A stretch of 64,000 nucleotides of DNA from Pseudomonas sp. UBA4617 (GCF_002386445.1 NZ_DGIR01000009.1:140523-204522), one strand, 5' to 3'; counted from the first letter of the stretch, positions 1 to 7,781 are shown. Numbers and translations: made by a program. The notes: generated by a model not told the origin, from the letters alone.

Positions 1-23
1 AACAGGGCAGTCAAGGTTTTCAT
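1..23 (-). CDS. Start of a divergent host gene (partial)
   Basis: An ATG at 23 reading leftward (MKTLTAL...) follows a good ribosome binding site (AGGAGAG at about 30-38). Only seven codons lie in the window, so the product cannot be named. The MKTLTAL start would suit a signal peptide. The gene is divergent from the patatin-like gene, so 24-206 should hold promoters for both. Confidence 0.55.
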
Positions 24-206
24 CGTTCTTCTCTCCTGAGAACTGTACAAGTTGTCTACGGGGTTAAGATTACCCAGCAGTCCTTAATTCAACCTGAAAA
101 CAATTGCCGGCATGATAGCGCAGGTCAATGGGCCAGCGGCTTGTCGACCTGCACAGCGACCCGGCAGCGTCCCTATAATGCCCAATCACCGCACAAGAGA
201 CCCGTC

Positions 207-1286
207 ATGAGCGCCATCCAGGTCAAGTATCCCGCCCTTACCTTCAAGGCCGGCCAGCGTGCCCTGCGGCAGATTCGCGAGCGCGGCTTGCAGGCAGCTG
301 ACGTCGGCGTGCTGCCGGGCGCGGCGGGTGGGCCGAAGCCGCTAGGCATCCAGGGCCTGGACCTGGCATTGTTCGGGGAATGGCTGCCGTCTGCGCCCCG
401 TCAGCGCGCCCTGATCGGTGCTTCGATTGGTGCCTGGCGCTTTGCCAGCGCCTGCCTCGACGACCCGGTCGCGGGTATCCGTCGCCTGGGCGAACTGTAC
501 ACCGAGCAGGATTTTGCCAAGGGCGTCACACCCGCCGAGATCAGCCGCAGTTGCCAGCGCATGCTCGATGACCTGTTGCAAGGCCGCGACGGCGAGTTGC
601 TGGCCAACCCGAACTATCGCCTCAACATCCTGGTGGTGAAAAGCCATGGCCACCTCGCCCATGATCACCGCGGCCGCCTGGGCCTTGGCCTGGGCTCGGT
701 GGTGGCCAGCAACCTGCTTGGCCGGGCACGGCTGGCCCGTCATTTCGAGCGCATCATTCTGCACGATGGCCGCGCCACCCCGCCGCTCGAGTCACTTACC
801 GACTTCCCCTCGCGCTGCCTGCCACTAGACCTGACCAACCTGCGCCACGCCCTGCTCGCCTCAGGCTCGATTCCGCTGGTCATGCAAGGGGTCAGGGACA
901 TTCCTGGCGCGGGCACCGGCACCTACCGCGACGGCGGCCTGCTCGATTACCACCTCGACCTGCCCTACCGCGGCGACGACCTGGTGCTGTACCCGCACTT
1001 CACCGATAAGGTGGTACCCGGCTGGTTCGACAAGGCCCTGCCGTGGCGCAAGGGCGACGCCACGCGCCTGCAGAACGTGCTGCTGATGACACCCTCGCCG
1101 CAATACCTGGCCGCCCTGCCCTATGGCAAGCTGCCAGACCGTAACGACTTCAAGCGCTTCATGGGGGACGCTCCAAGCCGCAAGCGTTACTGGTACAAGG
1201 CGATTGCCGAAAGCCAGCGCCTGGGCGACGAGTTGCTGGAACTGATCACCACCGGGCGGTTGCACGAACGCCTGCGAGCCTTGTAG
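207..1286 (+). CDS. Patatin-like phospholipase family protein
   Basis: 359 aa. The N-terminal half has the alpha/beta-hydrolase features of patatin-like acylhydrolases: a glycine-rich segment (GAAGGPKPLG) and a nucleophile-elbow-like IGASIGAW, with the Asp of a DGG motif (RDGGLLDYH) later. These suggest a Ser-Asp dyad acting on acyl lipids; the substrate is unknown. I chose the ATG at 207 because it follows AAGAGA and begins family-like sequence (MSAIQVKYPALTF). The upstream extension uses a TTG start and looks unrelated. This is a host gene ending about 53 bp before the prophage left end. Before integration it lay directly upstream of queD in the same direction. Confidence 0.75.
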   Translation: MSAIQVKYPALTFKAGQRALRQIRERGLQAADVGVLPGAAGGPKPLGIQGLDLALFGEWLPSAPRQRALIGASIGAWRFASACLDDPVAGIRRLGELYTEQDFAKGVTPAEISRSCQRMLDDLLQGRDGELLANPNYRLNILVVKSHGHLAHDHRGRLGLGLGSVVASNLLGRARLARHFERIILHDGRATPPLESLTDFPSRCLPLDLTNLRHALLASGSIPLVMQGVRDIPGAGTGTYRDGGLLDYHLDLPYRGDDLVLYPHFTDKVVPGWFDKALPWRKGDATRLQNVLLMTPSPQYLAALPYGKLPDRNDFKRFMGDAPSRKRYWYKAIAESQRLGDELLELITTGRLHERLRAL

Positions 1287-1339
1287 CGACCATGCTGGTA
1301 GACTGCGCGCATTCTTGATTCATACAGAGTTACGACAGC

Positions 1340-1356
1340 GTGGAAATCTTCAAGGA
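1340..1356 (+). other. attL core (17-bp direct repeat)
   Basis: GTGGAAATCTTCAAGGA occurs here and identically at 54441-54457, the only long identity between the two junctions. The right copy is the start of queD, so the left copy is the duplicated core made by integration. Just inside the prophage, GATTCCAC makes an imperfect dyad with GTGGAAATC, typical of core-type integrase sites. Confidence 0.92.
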
Positions 1357-1477
1357 TTCCACAGTGGATTCCCGCCGAAAACCGAGCGATACCACAAACA
1401 GCCATGACGCCCTGAATGCGGCGTCATTGGCGTATCGCCGCGTACCATTCTGTACCTTCCCAATCCCGAAAACGTAG
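1340..1477 (+). pseudogene. Orphan queD 5' end fused to prophage sequence
   Basis: Starting at the duplicated GTG, the frame reads MEIFK (native queD) and then 40 prophage-encoded residues to a TAG at 1475-1477. The host's upstream signals for queD now precede this 45-codon frame instead of queD. It is probably a by-product of integration with no function of its own. Confidence 0.6.
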
Positions 1478-1521
1478 TACATCATCCAGTACATCCAACA
1501 CACAGCGAGAGGCAATGTACT
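1476..1521 (+). other. Arm-type integrase/excisionase sites (left)
   Basis: AGTACATC occurs at 1476-1483 and 1488-1495, exactly 12 bp apart. An inverted AGTACATT is at 1514-1521, touching the int start. The same motif pair with the same 12-bp spacing lies at the right end (54368-54387). The symmetry around both att cores suggests arm sites for integrase or the AlpA-like protein. Confidence 0.65.
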
Positions 1522-1522
1522 A

Positions 1523-2701
1523 GTGGCGCTCACGGACACCGCGGCCAGGCAGGCCAAGCCCCGGGAAAAGGGCTACACCCTTGCAGACTCGCTCGGGCTC
1601 ACGCTGTACGTCGCCGAAACCGGCGTGAAGAGTTGGCATTTCCGGTTCACATGGCTCGGCAAGCAGGCCAGGATTTCGCTTGGCACATACCCAGAAATAG
1701 GTTTGAAGGAGGCCCGTGCGCGGAGAGATGAGGCGCGCGAAGAGGTTGCGCAAGGTATAGATCCGCGCGAATCAAGGAGGGTGAAGAGGACAGAGCGCCT
1801 TGGCGCTCAGGAGAGGACATTCCGCCGCGTCTACGACGAGTGGCTGGAATTCAGGAAGGGAAGCCTGACCGAATCGACGGTCAAGATCATCTCGAATGCG
1901 ATGGAGCTGGATGTACTGCCGGCGTTCGGGCTGCGCCAGATCGATTCGATCAAACGGTCCGACGTAATCACGCTGATTCGCCGCATTGAGCGCCGCGGCT
2001 CGGTGACCACCGCCGTCAAGACCAGGCAGTGGATGGGTCAGGTTTTCCGGTATGCGATCGCCACCGGCATGATCGAGAACAACCCCACGGCGGAAATGCA
2101 CACTGTCACTGAGAAAATGGCTCCGCACAAAAATCGGCCGTTCCTCGCCTTCTCGGAAATGCCGAACATCATCAAGGCCATTGAGGAAAGCCAGTCAGGA
2201 CTTCAACTTCAGTGCGCCACCAAGCTGCTGATACTCACCGCCTGCCGTCCGGCTGAGGTGCGCAAAGCCGAGTGGGCGGAAATCGACCTCGACACAGCGA
2301 CCTGGTCAATCCCTGCCAGCAAGATGAAGATGCGCCGCGATCAAGTAGTACCGCTGTCGCGCCAGGCGGTAGAGATCCTGCGCTTGATGCTGCCGATATC
2401 CGGCAACCTGAAATACGTGTTCCCGAACCGAACTGATGCCGTTCGGCCGATCGGCATCAACTACGCGGTAAACCTGCTGGACCGTTGCGGCTATACCGGC
2501 AGGCAGTCACCCCACGGGTTCCGGCACCTATTTTCCACGGAGATGAACAGCCGCGGATATAACAAGGACTGGATCGAGCGTCAGCTGGCCCACGCCGACA
2601 GCAGCGCCATCCGTGATGTGTATAACCACGCCACCTATATAGAGCAGCGCAGAGAGATGATGCAGACCTGGGCCGATATGGTGCTTCCACCAAAAAGTTA
2701 G
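1523..2701 (+). CDS. int: Tyrosine-type site-specific integrase
   Basis: 392 aa, P4-integrase-like. It has an N-terminal DUF4102-type arm-binding domain (about 1-90), a core-binding SAM-like domain (about 95-190) and a C-terminal catalytic domain. Catalytic residues visible: Arg242 (TACRPAEVR), His331/Arg334 (HGFRH), His357 (QLAHAD) and Tyr367 (VYNHA). It catalyses recombination between attP and attB in the start of queD. The GTG start at 1523 follows GAGAGG and begins conserved sequence (LTDTAARQAKP). It points into the prophage from attL, beside the arm-type repeats. In the circular phage it would follow the AlpA-like gene at the other end. Confidence 0.95.
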   Translation: MALTDTAARQAKPREKGYTLADSLGLTLYVAETGVKSWHFRFTWLGKQARISLGTYPEIGLKEARARRDEAREEVAQGIDPRESRRVKRTERLGAQERTFRRVYDEWLEFRKGSLTESTVKIISNAMELDVLPAFGLRQIDSIKRSDVITLIRRIERRGSVTTAVKTRQWMGQVFRYAIATGMIENNPTAEMHTVTEKMAPHKNRPFLAFSEMPNIIKAIEESQSGLQLQCATKLLILTACRPAEVRKAEWAEIDLDTATWSIPASKMKMRRDQVVPLSRQAVEILRLMLPISGNLKYVFPNRTDAVRPIGINYAVNLLDRCGYTGRQSPHGFRHLFSTEMNSRGYNKDWIERQLAHADSSAIRDVYNHATYIEQRREMMQTWADMVLPPKS

Positions 2702-2717
2702 GTCGTCCGCGCCGGGA

Positions 2718-2921
2718 TCATTCCTGCTCCTGCAGCGCCCACAGCCTTGCCGCCTCGGCCAGTTCCAGCATGTCCACCAGGTCACCCTCGTCGATCTCCT
2801 GCCGCCGGTGCGCAGCATAGGCCATCTCGCTGAGCACCGCCGCTCGGCCATCGGGATCTTCGACCAAGGCGACCTGATCGTCCAATTCAGCCACCCAGGC
2901 CTGCGGGAGGTCAGTTGCCAT
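2718..2921 (-). CDS. Small acidic phage protein, function unknown
   Basis: 67 aa, rich in Asp/Glu, no recognised motif. It overlaps the 3' end of the upstream gene (2911-3219) by 11 bp in the same direction, so the two are probably co-transcribed from the LexA-controlled region at 3231. It converges on int. Confidence 0.6.
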   Translation of the reverse strand: MATDLPQAWVAELDDQVALVEDPDGRAAVLSEMAYAAHRRQEIDEGDLVDMLELAEAARLWALQEQE

Positions 2922-3219
2922 ACTCGCCTACCGCCCGGCACCACCACGACTGCGCATACAGCACGCCGTCAATCTCCTCAACGCCATTTATGTTCATCCC
3001 GAGCTGAGCCATTCCGTTGACCCTGGCATCGTGCAGGCGTGGGACGATGTCATCGCTGGGTGTCGGGTTGAACACCCAGGCCTGGGTCGACTCCCGACCC
3101 AGCGGCTCGCTGTAGTGGTCGCCGATGTGGATGTCGGCCCGCAGAGGCTGGATTTTCTTGAGCTGATCGGAAGGGATGGCCACGCCATTCACGCGGCGGC
3201 GAACGAGGAGGAAGTACAT
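2911..3219 (-). CDS. Hypothetical protein divergent from SRAP
   Basis: 102 aa, family not recognised. It starts 12 bp from a perfect LexA-type operator and is divergent from the SRAP gene, so it is probably SOS-induced. The sequence is mostly soluble-looking with a Trp/Tyr-rich C-terminal part (YAQSWWCRA). I see no nuclease or DNA-binding motif. With the 67-aa gene it forms a two-gene leftward unit. Confidence 0.65.
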   Translation of the reverse strand: MYFLLVRRRVNGVAIPSDQLKKIQPLRADIHIGDHYSEPLGRESTQAWVFNPTPSDDIVPRLHDARVNGMAQLGMNINGVEEIDGVLYAQSWWCRAVGEYGN

Positions 3220-3230
3220 GCTGCACCGAA

Positions 3231-3250
3231 TACTGTATATGGATACAGTA
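3231..3250. promoter_or_regulatory. LexA operator (SOS box)
   Basis: TACTGTATATGGATACAGTA has CTG-N10-CAG spacing and fully symmetric TACTGTAT/ATACAGTA arms, close to the gamma-proteobacterial LexA consensus. It sits between the divergent 2911-3219 gene and the SRAP gene, so it can control both. Confidence 0.88.
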
Positions 3251-3327
3251 TTTCAGCATCAGGAAACGCAAACGCGCCAGTACCACTCGGCGGACTATGC
3301 TTGTTTGCTCAGGCAGGAGGGCCGCGC

Positions 3328-4023
3328 ATGTGTGGAAGGCTGAGCCAGTACCGAGGCATACACGACTTCGTTGAAACCCTGAGCCTGCCCGAGGCATGGC
3401 GGAACAACGTCGGCGACCAGCCGCTTGGCCGGTACAACGTCGCGCCGACCACGCCGGTGGCAGTGCTGCGGGTGGATGAGGCAGGCCCTCGGGCGGACCT
3501 GGTGAGGTGGGGATGGCGACCGCATTGGGCGACCGACCGTGCTGCGCCGATCAATGCCCGGGTCGAGAAAGTTGCGCATGGCCCTTTCTTCCGCTCGATC
3601 TGGCCCCATCGGGCCATTACGCCCATCGACGGCTGGTATGAATGGGTGGACGAAGGCGGACCGAAGAAGCAGCCGTACTACGTCCGGCGCCGAGATGGGC
3701 ACCCTGCCCTATGCGCCAGCATCGGCCAGTTCACAGGAGGCGAGAATGATGGGTTCGTCATCATCACTGCCGATGCCCAGGGCGGGATGGTAGATGTGCA
3801 CGATCGCCGGCCTGTCGTATTGTCGCCAGGTCTTGCGCGTGAATGGATGGCGGCAGGTACGGCAAAGGAGCAGGCAGAGCAAATGGCGCTCAACCTGGGC
3901 GAACCGGCCGGGGCCTTTGAGTGGTACCGGGTTAACACGGCCGTTGGCAATGTGCGCAACCAGGGCGCCGAGCTGATCGAACCGATTAGTGAATCGGACC
4001 AGCAGGGCCGCCTAACGCTTTAA
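3328..4023 (+). CDS. SRAP-domain protein (YedK/HMCES-like, SOS response-associated)
   Basis: 231 aa. Begins MCGR, so Met removal would expose catalytic Cys2, which in this family forms a thiazolidine crosslink with abasic sites in single-stranded DNA. Other expected residues are present: Asn76 (PINARVE), Glu105 (WYEW) and His158 (VHDRRPVVL). The ATG at 3328 follows AGGAGG; in-frame codons upstream run through the LexA box and are not family-like. With the SOS box about 80 bp upstream, this is probably a damage-induced protector of abasic ssDNA. Its 3' end overlaps the convergent 3986-4192 gene by 38 bp. Confidence 0.9.
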   Translation: MCGRLSQYRGIHDFVETLSLPEAWRNNVGDQPLGRYNVAPTTPVAVLRVDEAGPRADLVRWGWRPHWATDRAAPINARVEKVAHGPFFRSIWPHRAITPIDGWYEWVDEGGPKKQPYYVRRRDGHPALCASIGQFTGGENDGFVIITADAQGGMVDVHDRRPVVLSPGLAREWMAAGTAKEQAEQMALNLGEPAGAFEWYRVNTAVGNVRNQGAELIEPISESDQQGRLTL

Positions 4024-4192
4024 GCTGGTAGTCGGTGACGGCCTGGCTCTGTGACTCGGCAATCATCCGCAGACGCTCCACCTCTTCCGCTGGGGCTCCC
4101 GAGGCCTTCGCTTCATGGTGACGCTTCCATGCCTGCACGGCGTCGGTATACATGGGATGGTCAGGGTAAAGGATCGGCGGCTTACACTTCAT
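3986..4192 (-). CDS. Small phage protein, paralogue A
   Basis: 68 aa. The C-terminal half (AEEVERLR..AES..QAVTDYQL) matches the next gene upstream (4217-4429) closely, so the two arose by tandem duplication. The repeated segment is predicted helical. Function unknown. It overlaps the SRAP gene tail to tail. Confidence 0.7.
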   Translation of the reverse strand: MKCKPPILYPDHPMYTDAVQAWKRHHEAKASGAPAEEVERLRMIAESQSQAVTDYQLKALGGPAGPIH

Positions 4193-4216
4193 CGGGGTTC
4201 CATCCTGAGAAGGCCA

Positions 4217-4429
4217 TCATTGAATGGTAGACGGTGCCCGCCCTGCTTGGATTAACTGGTAATCGATAACCGCTTGGTAAAGCGAATCCGCCAACAGGCG
4301 TAGGCGCTCGACCTCTTCAGGCGGCGCGCCATTGTCCTGGGCTTGGTGGTACTCCCGCATGGCGACGATGGCCTGCTGGATCAGCGGCTCTCCAGCCTTA
4401 ATCATTCCAACAAGAGTGCGTTTGACCAC
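4217..4429 (-). CDS. Small phage protein, paralogue B
   Basis: 70 aa. Shares the pattern AP.EEVERLR..A.S..QAV.DYQL with its neighbour at 3986-4192. The N-terminal halves differ (here MVKRTLVGMIKAGEPLIQQA). Both are leftward, 24 bp apart. Function unknown; size and helicity would fit a small regulator or adaptor. Confidence 0.7.
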   Translation of the reverse strand: MVKRTLVGMIKAGEPLIQQAIVAMREYHQAQDNGAPPEEVERLRLLADSLYQAVIDYQLIQAGRAPSTIQ

Positions 4430-4498
4430 GGTGATTGCTCCTGCCAGCTGGCATGGAATACAACGGGCCCCATTGAGCCATCTTCCGACAACCTCATT

Positions 4499-5041
4499 CT
4501 ATCTGTGAAAAAAAGTGCGGTCGATAACACCTACTAAGACAACGAAAAGAATCAAGGCAAGCAGCCCTACCACTATTCCTTTCAAGTCTTGCATGAAAAA
4601 TTTTACACGATAGAGTAGCGAATTATTGAAATATAGCTCGTTACATCCAAGCTCAATCTCTTCGACAATTTCAGAAGCCAACTCTCTCACTTGATAAGTA
4701 AGCTCTTCGCGCCCGATCTCATCAAAAAAATCAATACCCCTCAGCTTCCCTAGGGAAGTCAAGCTTATAATTTCACTACCTACATGTCCATTGAACTGCT
4801 TGATGCGCAGCTCAAGTTCTAACAGCAAGCCTGTATAAGCCGTTTCGCTCAGAGTCGGTTTAAAATTACTTTTAGTCACCTCATCGTCAACCCAGCCGGC
4901 CAAATCTCCCAGACGATCTACAATCTTATCTTTACGCTTTAAAGCTTCTGTCCGCCGATTTGAGTTGTGCTGCAAATATAAAGTGAACATCCACCCAAAT
5001 AGTAAAACCAACAGCTGACCCGGTAGATTCTGAAAGTTCAT
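4499..5041 (-). CDS. Two-TM membrane protein of the GHKL/STAS cassette
   Basis: 180 aa, markedly A+T-rich compared with the phage late genes. One hydrophobic helix near the N-terminus (about 8-24, LLVLLFGWMFTLYLQ) and one near the C-terminus (about 155-173) flank a charged helical domain of about 125 residues. It is the last gene of a tight leftward operon, starting one base after the stop of the DUF4325 gene. No family recognised. The topology would suit a membrane effector or anchor controlled by the two upstream soluble proteins; that role is inference. Confidence 0.8.
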   Translation of the reverse strand: MNFQNLPGQLLVLLFGWMFTLYLQHNSNRRTEALKRKDKIVDRLGDLAGWVDDEVTKSNFKPTLSETAYTGLLLELELRIKQFNGHVGSEIISLTSLGKLRGIDFFDEIGREELTYQVRELASEIVEEIELGCNELYFNNSLLYRVKFFMQDLKGIVVGLLALILFVVLVGVIDRTFFHR

Positions 5042-5368
5042 TTAGCTCAGCCCAGCCGCCGCTTCAATCCGATCTTTGATGAGGGCTTCAATACTCTTAA
5101 CGAGACTGTGCGAGTAGGTCAATTTCCGCTGGAGCTCCTCGAAGGTGAAATCTTCCTCGCGAATTAGCCCACCGAAGGCCTCGTCCAAGAATGAGCGACC
5201 ATACCTATTGTAACCGTCAAGTACGACATGTACGTGATCAAACTCACGAAGCTTAGGAACTAGCCACATCTTTCTAAAATTTTCGCCACAACCTTCCCCG
5301 TCTTCGGGGTATCGACCGTAAGGCTTTTTGCTGAACTGCTTGACTACATCAATAGTATAAGTGCTCAT
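5042..5368 (-). CDS. STAS-like (DUF4325-type) protein
   Basis: 108 aa. The segment VHVVLDGYNRYGRSFLDEAF (46-65) matches the STAS-like DUF4325 pattern: a beta strand with Asp, then a loop with Ser/Phe before an acidic helix. STAS-type proteins bind GHKL ATPases in partner-switching modules, as SpoIIAA does with SpoIIAB. Its start overlaps the end of the upstream GHKL ATPase gene by 4 bp, and the membrane-protein gene follows directly. Together these suggest an ATPase-STAS pair controlling a membrane protein. The family call rests on pattern recognition. Confidence 0.75.
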   Translation of the reverse strand: MSTYTIDVVKQFSKKPYGRYPEDGEGCGENFRKMWLVPKLREFDHVHVVLDGYNRYGRSFLDEAFGGLIREEDFTFEELQRKLTYSHSLVKSIEALIKDRIEAAAGLS

Positions 5369-6465
5369 ATCTCAATATTCCATTGGACTAACGTACCAGG
5401 AAACTTTTTCCGCAACTTAGCCTCGGCCGGTTGCTGATTTTTTTGCCTGAAAGTGTAGAGCCCATTATTACTAAACACCCACAACACCCCTCCTTGGGTG
5501 TCGTTAACCAAAGCCTTAATACTTTTACTTCCTTGGCCATGTTTCTCCTGATTAGTCCCACTAACATCATTCTGCATAGAATAATATATGAGCCTCTCAT
5601 CCGGAACGCGAACCACTATCGGCTTCAAGATCTGAATACCCAAACCATCCAGCCCAGGTATATCCTTAAGCAACTCATCGAAAAGTTTAGGATCCTTGTG
5701 CTTAACCAATTGAAAAAACCAAGGCTTTTCAACTACAGTTTTTGGAATACCAACCCCGCAGTCGTAGATAGCAAGGTATAGCTTTTTGCCGAAAGTGCTG
5801 CACATTAACCACCAGCGCTTTTGCTCTGCTGGCGAGTCGGGATAAGCATGCAGTCGAACATTATTTATGGTTTCAGATACCGCATCACCATAAACATGTT
5901 CTTTGTCCGGGCTCATTTGATCATCATAAATACGCCCCTGAATGAAATCTACAATTTCATCCATCTGGTCACTTCCAACACTGGAAACAATAGGCATATG
6001 CCTAGCGCTATCGAGTGAATACTTTATTTCAAAACCATGTATAAGCTTGTGCAAATTACTCGACCTGATAGCAGCGTTGACTGCTGGAGACTTTCGCGAG
6101 AAGGAAACCTCAGCTTTTCCTGATCTGCCAGCGCCCGCCATCTCGACAGCGGCGTAAACCACAACCAAAGCCGCCGCCGATATTTTCTCAGTTTGAGAAA
6201 AGTCTACAATACAGTCCCGAGCCTTATACCTACTCCGGATTGCCTCAATAAACGCCATAGTTTGAAAGTACGGGCTCATCTTCCCCTCAAACTCATATAT
6301 GGAAATATATTTTGGCGCCTGAATTACATCCTTATGAAGCAATGGACGAACCGGCTGAACTTTATCTGGGTTATATTTTTTCCCTTTTCGCCCTAGACGA
6401 CGACGCCACCGGGATTGCCCGATGGCAAAATTGATTTCCTTGGTATTTTCGTCAAGCCGCTTCAT
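5365..6465 (-). CDS. GHKL-type ATPase with STAS-like N-terminal region
   Basis: 366 aa, A+T-rich. Residues 84-135 (IVDFSQTEKISAAAL...) look like a STAS-type strand-helix unit. The second half has the three GHKL ATP-binding boxes: N-box at 197-208 (SETINNVRLHAY), G1 at 235-240 (DCGVGI) and G2 at 309-317 (HGQGSKSIK). There is no phospho-acceptor His domain, so it is not a standard sensor kinase. First gene of the cassette, translationally coupled to the STAS-like gene. It lies between the phage spanins and the integrase end, a usual site for accessory genes. I infer a regulatory switch, possibly for phage defence. Confidence 0.8.
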   Translation of the reverse strand: MKRLDENTKEINFAIGQSRWRRRLGRKGKKYNPDKVQPVRPLLHKDVIQAPKYISIYEFEGKMSPYFQTMAFIEAIRSRYKARDCIVDFSQTEKISAAALVVVYAAVEMAGAGRSGKAEVSFSRKSPAVNAAIRSSNLHKLIHGFEIKYSLDSARHMPIVSSVGSDQMDEIVDFIQGRIYDDQMSPDKEHVYGDAVSETINNVRLHAYPDSPAEQKRWWLMCSTFGKKLYLAIYDCGVGIPKTVVEKPWFFQLVKHKDPKLFDELLKDIPGLDGLGIQILKPIVVRVPDERLIYYSMQNDVSGTNQEKHGQGSKSIKALVNDTQGGVLWVFSNNGLYTFRQKNQQPAEAKLRKKFPGTLVQWNIEI

Positions 6466-6599
6466 CGTCGTCTCGAGGTTCTCAAAGTCTCAGCTCCGAC
6501 ACCTTGTCTGAACTGGTGCTATATCGCCCGCCTTCCGGACTGCCGCACAGCAGCGCACAGTACCAAAAGCAGCCCATGCGGTCACTCCTGGCCTTGAAT

Positions 6600-7115
6600 T
6601 TAATAAGCCCCAGCGCCTTTGCCGCGTAGCGCATCGTACTCATGCTCGCATTGCCTTCCGGCTATTCTGGCTGAGTCGTAAGCTTTAGCCAGTTCTCCCG
6701 CTCGAGCATCAGCCCGTGCGAGCAGGTGGGAGAGCACCATGGCGGCGCGGATGGCTGCCTGGCCTCGGGCGATAGCGGCGGTGTCCGTGCCGGGGCAACT
6801 GACGGTGGCGGCGAGCCTGGCGCCTTCGTGCTGCAACCGCTCGCCAGCAGTATCGGCGCCAGCAGCGCCAGAGTCAGCAATCGTTCTTTCTTCATGGGCA
6901 TGTGCTCTCGCCTCCTCCTGCGCTTGGGCGCGTCGTTGTTCTTCCTGCCGGGCTCCACGCTCGCCGACAACCTCGGCCAGACGGTCACCACTGTCACGTT
7001 CTGCTGATGCCTTAGCAGCCGCGGCGCGCTCCACTGACCTGCCGTGCTGGTACACGCCCCAGTAGGACGCGAGCAGCGCCAGCAGGATCAACGATCTGAT
7101 TGCCCACGACTTCAT
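6600..7115 (-). CDS. Rz-like i-spanin (DUF2514 type)
   Basis: 171 aa. N-terminal signal-anchor helix (about 5-22, AIRSLILLALLASYWGVYQ), then a long Ala/Glu/Arg-rich coiled coil and a C-terminal DALRGKG tail. This is the design of inner-membrane spanins, which bridge to an outer-membrane lipoprotein and fuse the membranes at lysis. It overlaps the upstream lysozyme-like gene by 4 bp and contains a second lipoprotein frame (6662-6901), as in lambda Rz/Rz1. It is the distal gene of the late transcript. Confidence 0.85.
   Translation of the reverse strand: MKSWAIRSLILLALLASYWGVYQHGRSVERAAAAKASAERDSGDRLAEVVGERGARQEEQRRAQAQEEARAHAHEERTIADSGAAGADTAGERLQHEGARLAATVSCPGTDTAAIARGQAAIRAAMVLSHLLARADARAGELAKAYDSARIAGRQCEHEYDALRGKGAGAY
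6662..6901 (-). CDS. Rz1-like o-spanin lipoprotein nested inside the Rz gene
   Basis: 79 aa read in a different frame and lying wholly inside the i-spanin gene. It starts MPMKKERLLTLALLAPILL with a lipobox LASGC (Cys23), then a Pro-rich segment, both typical of Rz1. The start at 6901 follows AGGAGGAGG by about 9 nt. It is predicted to be a short outer-membrane lipoprotein partner of the i-spanin. Confidence 0.82.
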   Translation of the reverse strand: MPMKKERLLTLALLAPILLASGCSTKAPGSPPPSVAPARTPPLSPEARQPSAPPWCSPTCSHGLMLERENWLKLTTQPE

Positions 7116-7558
7116 GCCAACGCCCTCCGCACACCCTCGTCAATCACCGGGTCCGGGTACGGGTTGCCGCCGTTCTCGTGCACGATGATGCCGACCACCA
7201 TTTCGCGCAGCGTGGCATGGTCTTTGATGTTGATCGGGTCAGTGGCACGTACGCCCAGGCGCTTGGCAACAGCCGCGGCATAGGCCTGGGTGTCGTTCTC
7301 GTTACTCGGCGCCCAGCGGTTGATGGTCTCGAGCACGGTATCGATGCCCTTCCCGCCCAGGCCGGGCATGCCGTCTTTGCCGCGGTAGTTGATCAGCAGC
7401 TTACCCAGCGCGCGGATGCCGTTCTCGGGTTCGTCGAACCGGGCGAAGCGCGGCTTTGGCACTCCGGTCTCCAGGCCAAGTTGGCCCTGCCAGGCGTTGC
7501 GGGGATTGAAATCGATGTTGCCGGGGTTGTTATTCCGGATGCCACGAGGAGTGCTCAT
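7112..7558 (-). CDS. Lysozyme-like / structural peptidoglycan-degrading protein (endolysin candidate)
   Basis: 148 aa. Begins RGIRNNNPGNIDF, the signature of a phage family often annotated as a structural or peptidoglycan-hydrolysing protein with a lysozyme-like fold. Glu residues in FDEPENGIRALGKLL are candidate catalytic groups. Placed directly before the spanin pair, and with no other endolysin in the window, it is probably the endolysin. No signal peptide, so it would need a holin. RBS AGGAGG is close to the ATG. Confidence 0.72.
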   Translation of the reverse strand: MSTPRGIRNNNPGNIDFNPRNAWQGQLGLETGVPKPRFARFDEPENGIRALGKLLINYRGKDGMPGLGGKGIDTVLETINRWAPSNENDTQAYAAAVAKRLGVRATDPINIKDHATLREMVVGIIVHENGGNPYPDPVIDEGVRRALA

Positions 7559-7767
7559 TCAGCGCCCTCCTGTGCCGGCTCAACATCCTGCACCGACACA
7601 GTTACCTCGGCGGTGTAGCGCTTGAGTACCTGAGCAACCAGCAGAACGGAGCTAGGCTGAGTACGCAGCAGGTCCCGGGCAACTGCGTCAGCCTGCTCAG
7701 CTGTTTCATACTCGGTCTGGTGGACCGGGTCGAAAGCGTTGGATTTGTTGAAGACAATGAAAGGCAT
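7555..7767 (-). CDS. Small late protein, function unknown
   Basis: 70 aa beginning MPFIVFNKSNAFDP; start chosen for GGAGAAAGTC upstream. It ends in an overlap with the lysozyme-like gene start, so the two are coupled. A terminator-like hairpin (7782-7805) precedes it. Confidence 0.65.
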   Translation of the reverse strand: MPFIVFNKSNAFDPVHQTEYETAEQADAVARDLLRTQPSSVLLVAQVLKRYTAEVTVSVQDVEPAQEGAE

Positions 7768-7781
7768 GACTTTCTCCAGGC

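Noticed and set aside
1290..1522. tRNA gene at the integration site
   Set aside because: Tyrosine integrases often use tRNAs, but I see no cloverleaf; the core is the queD start.
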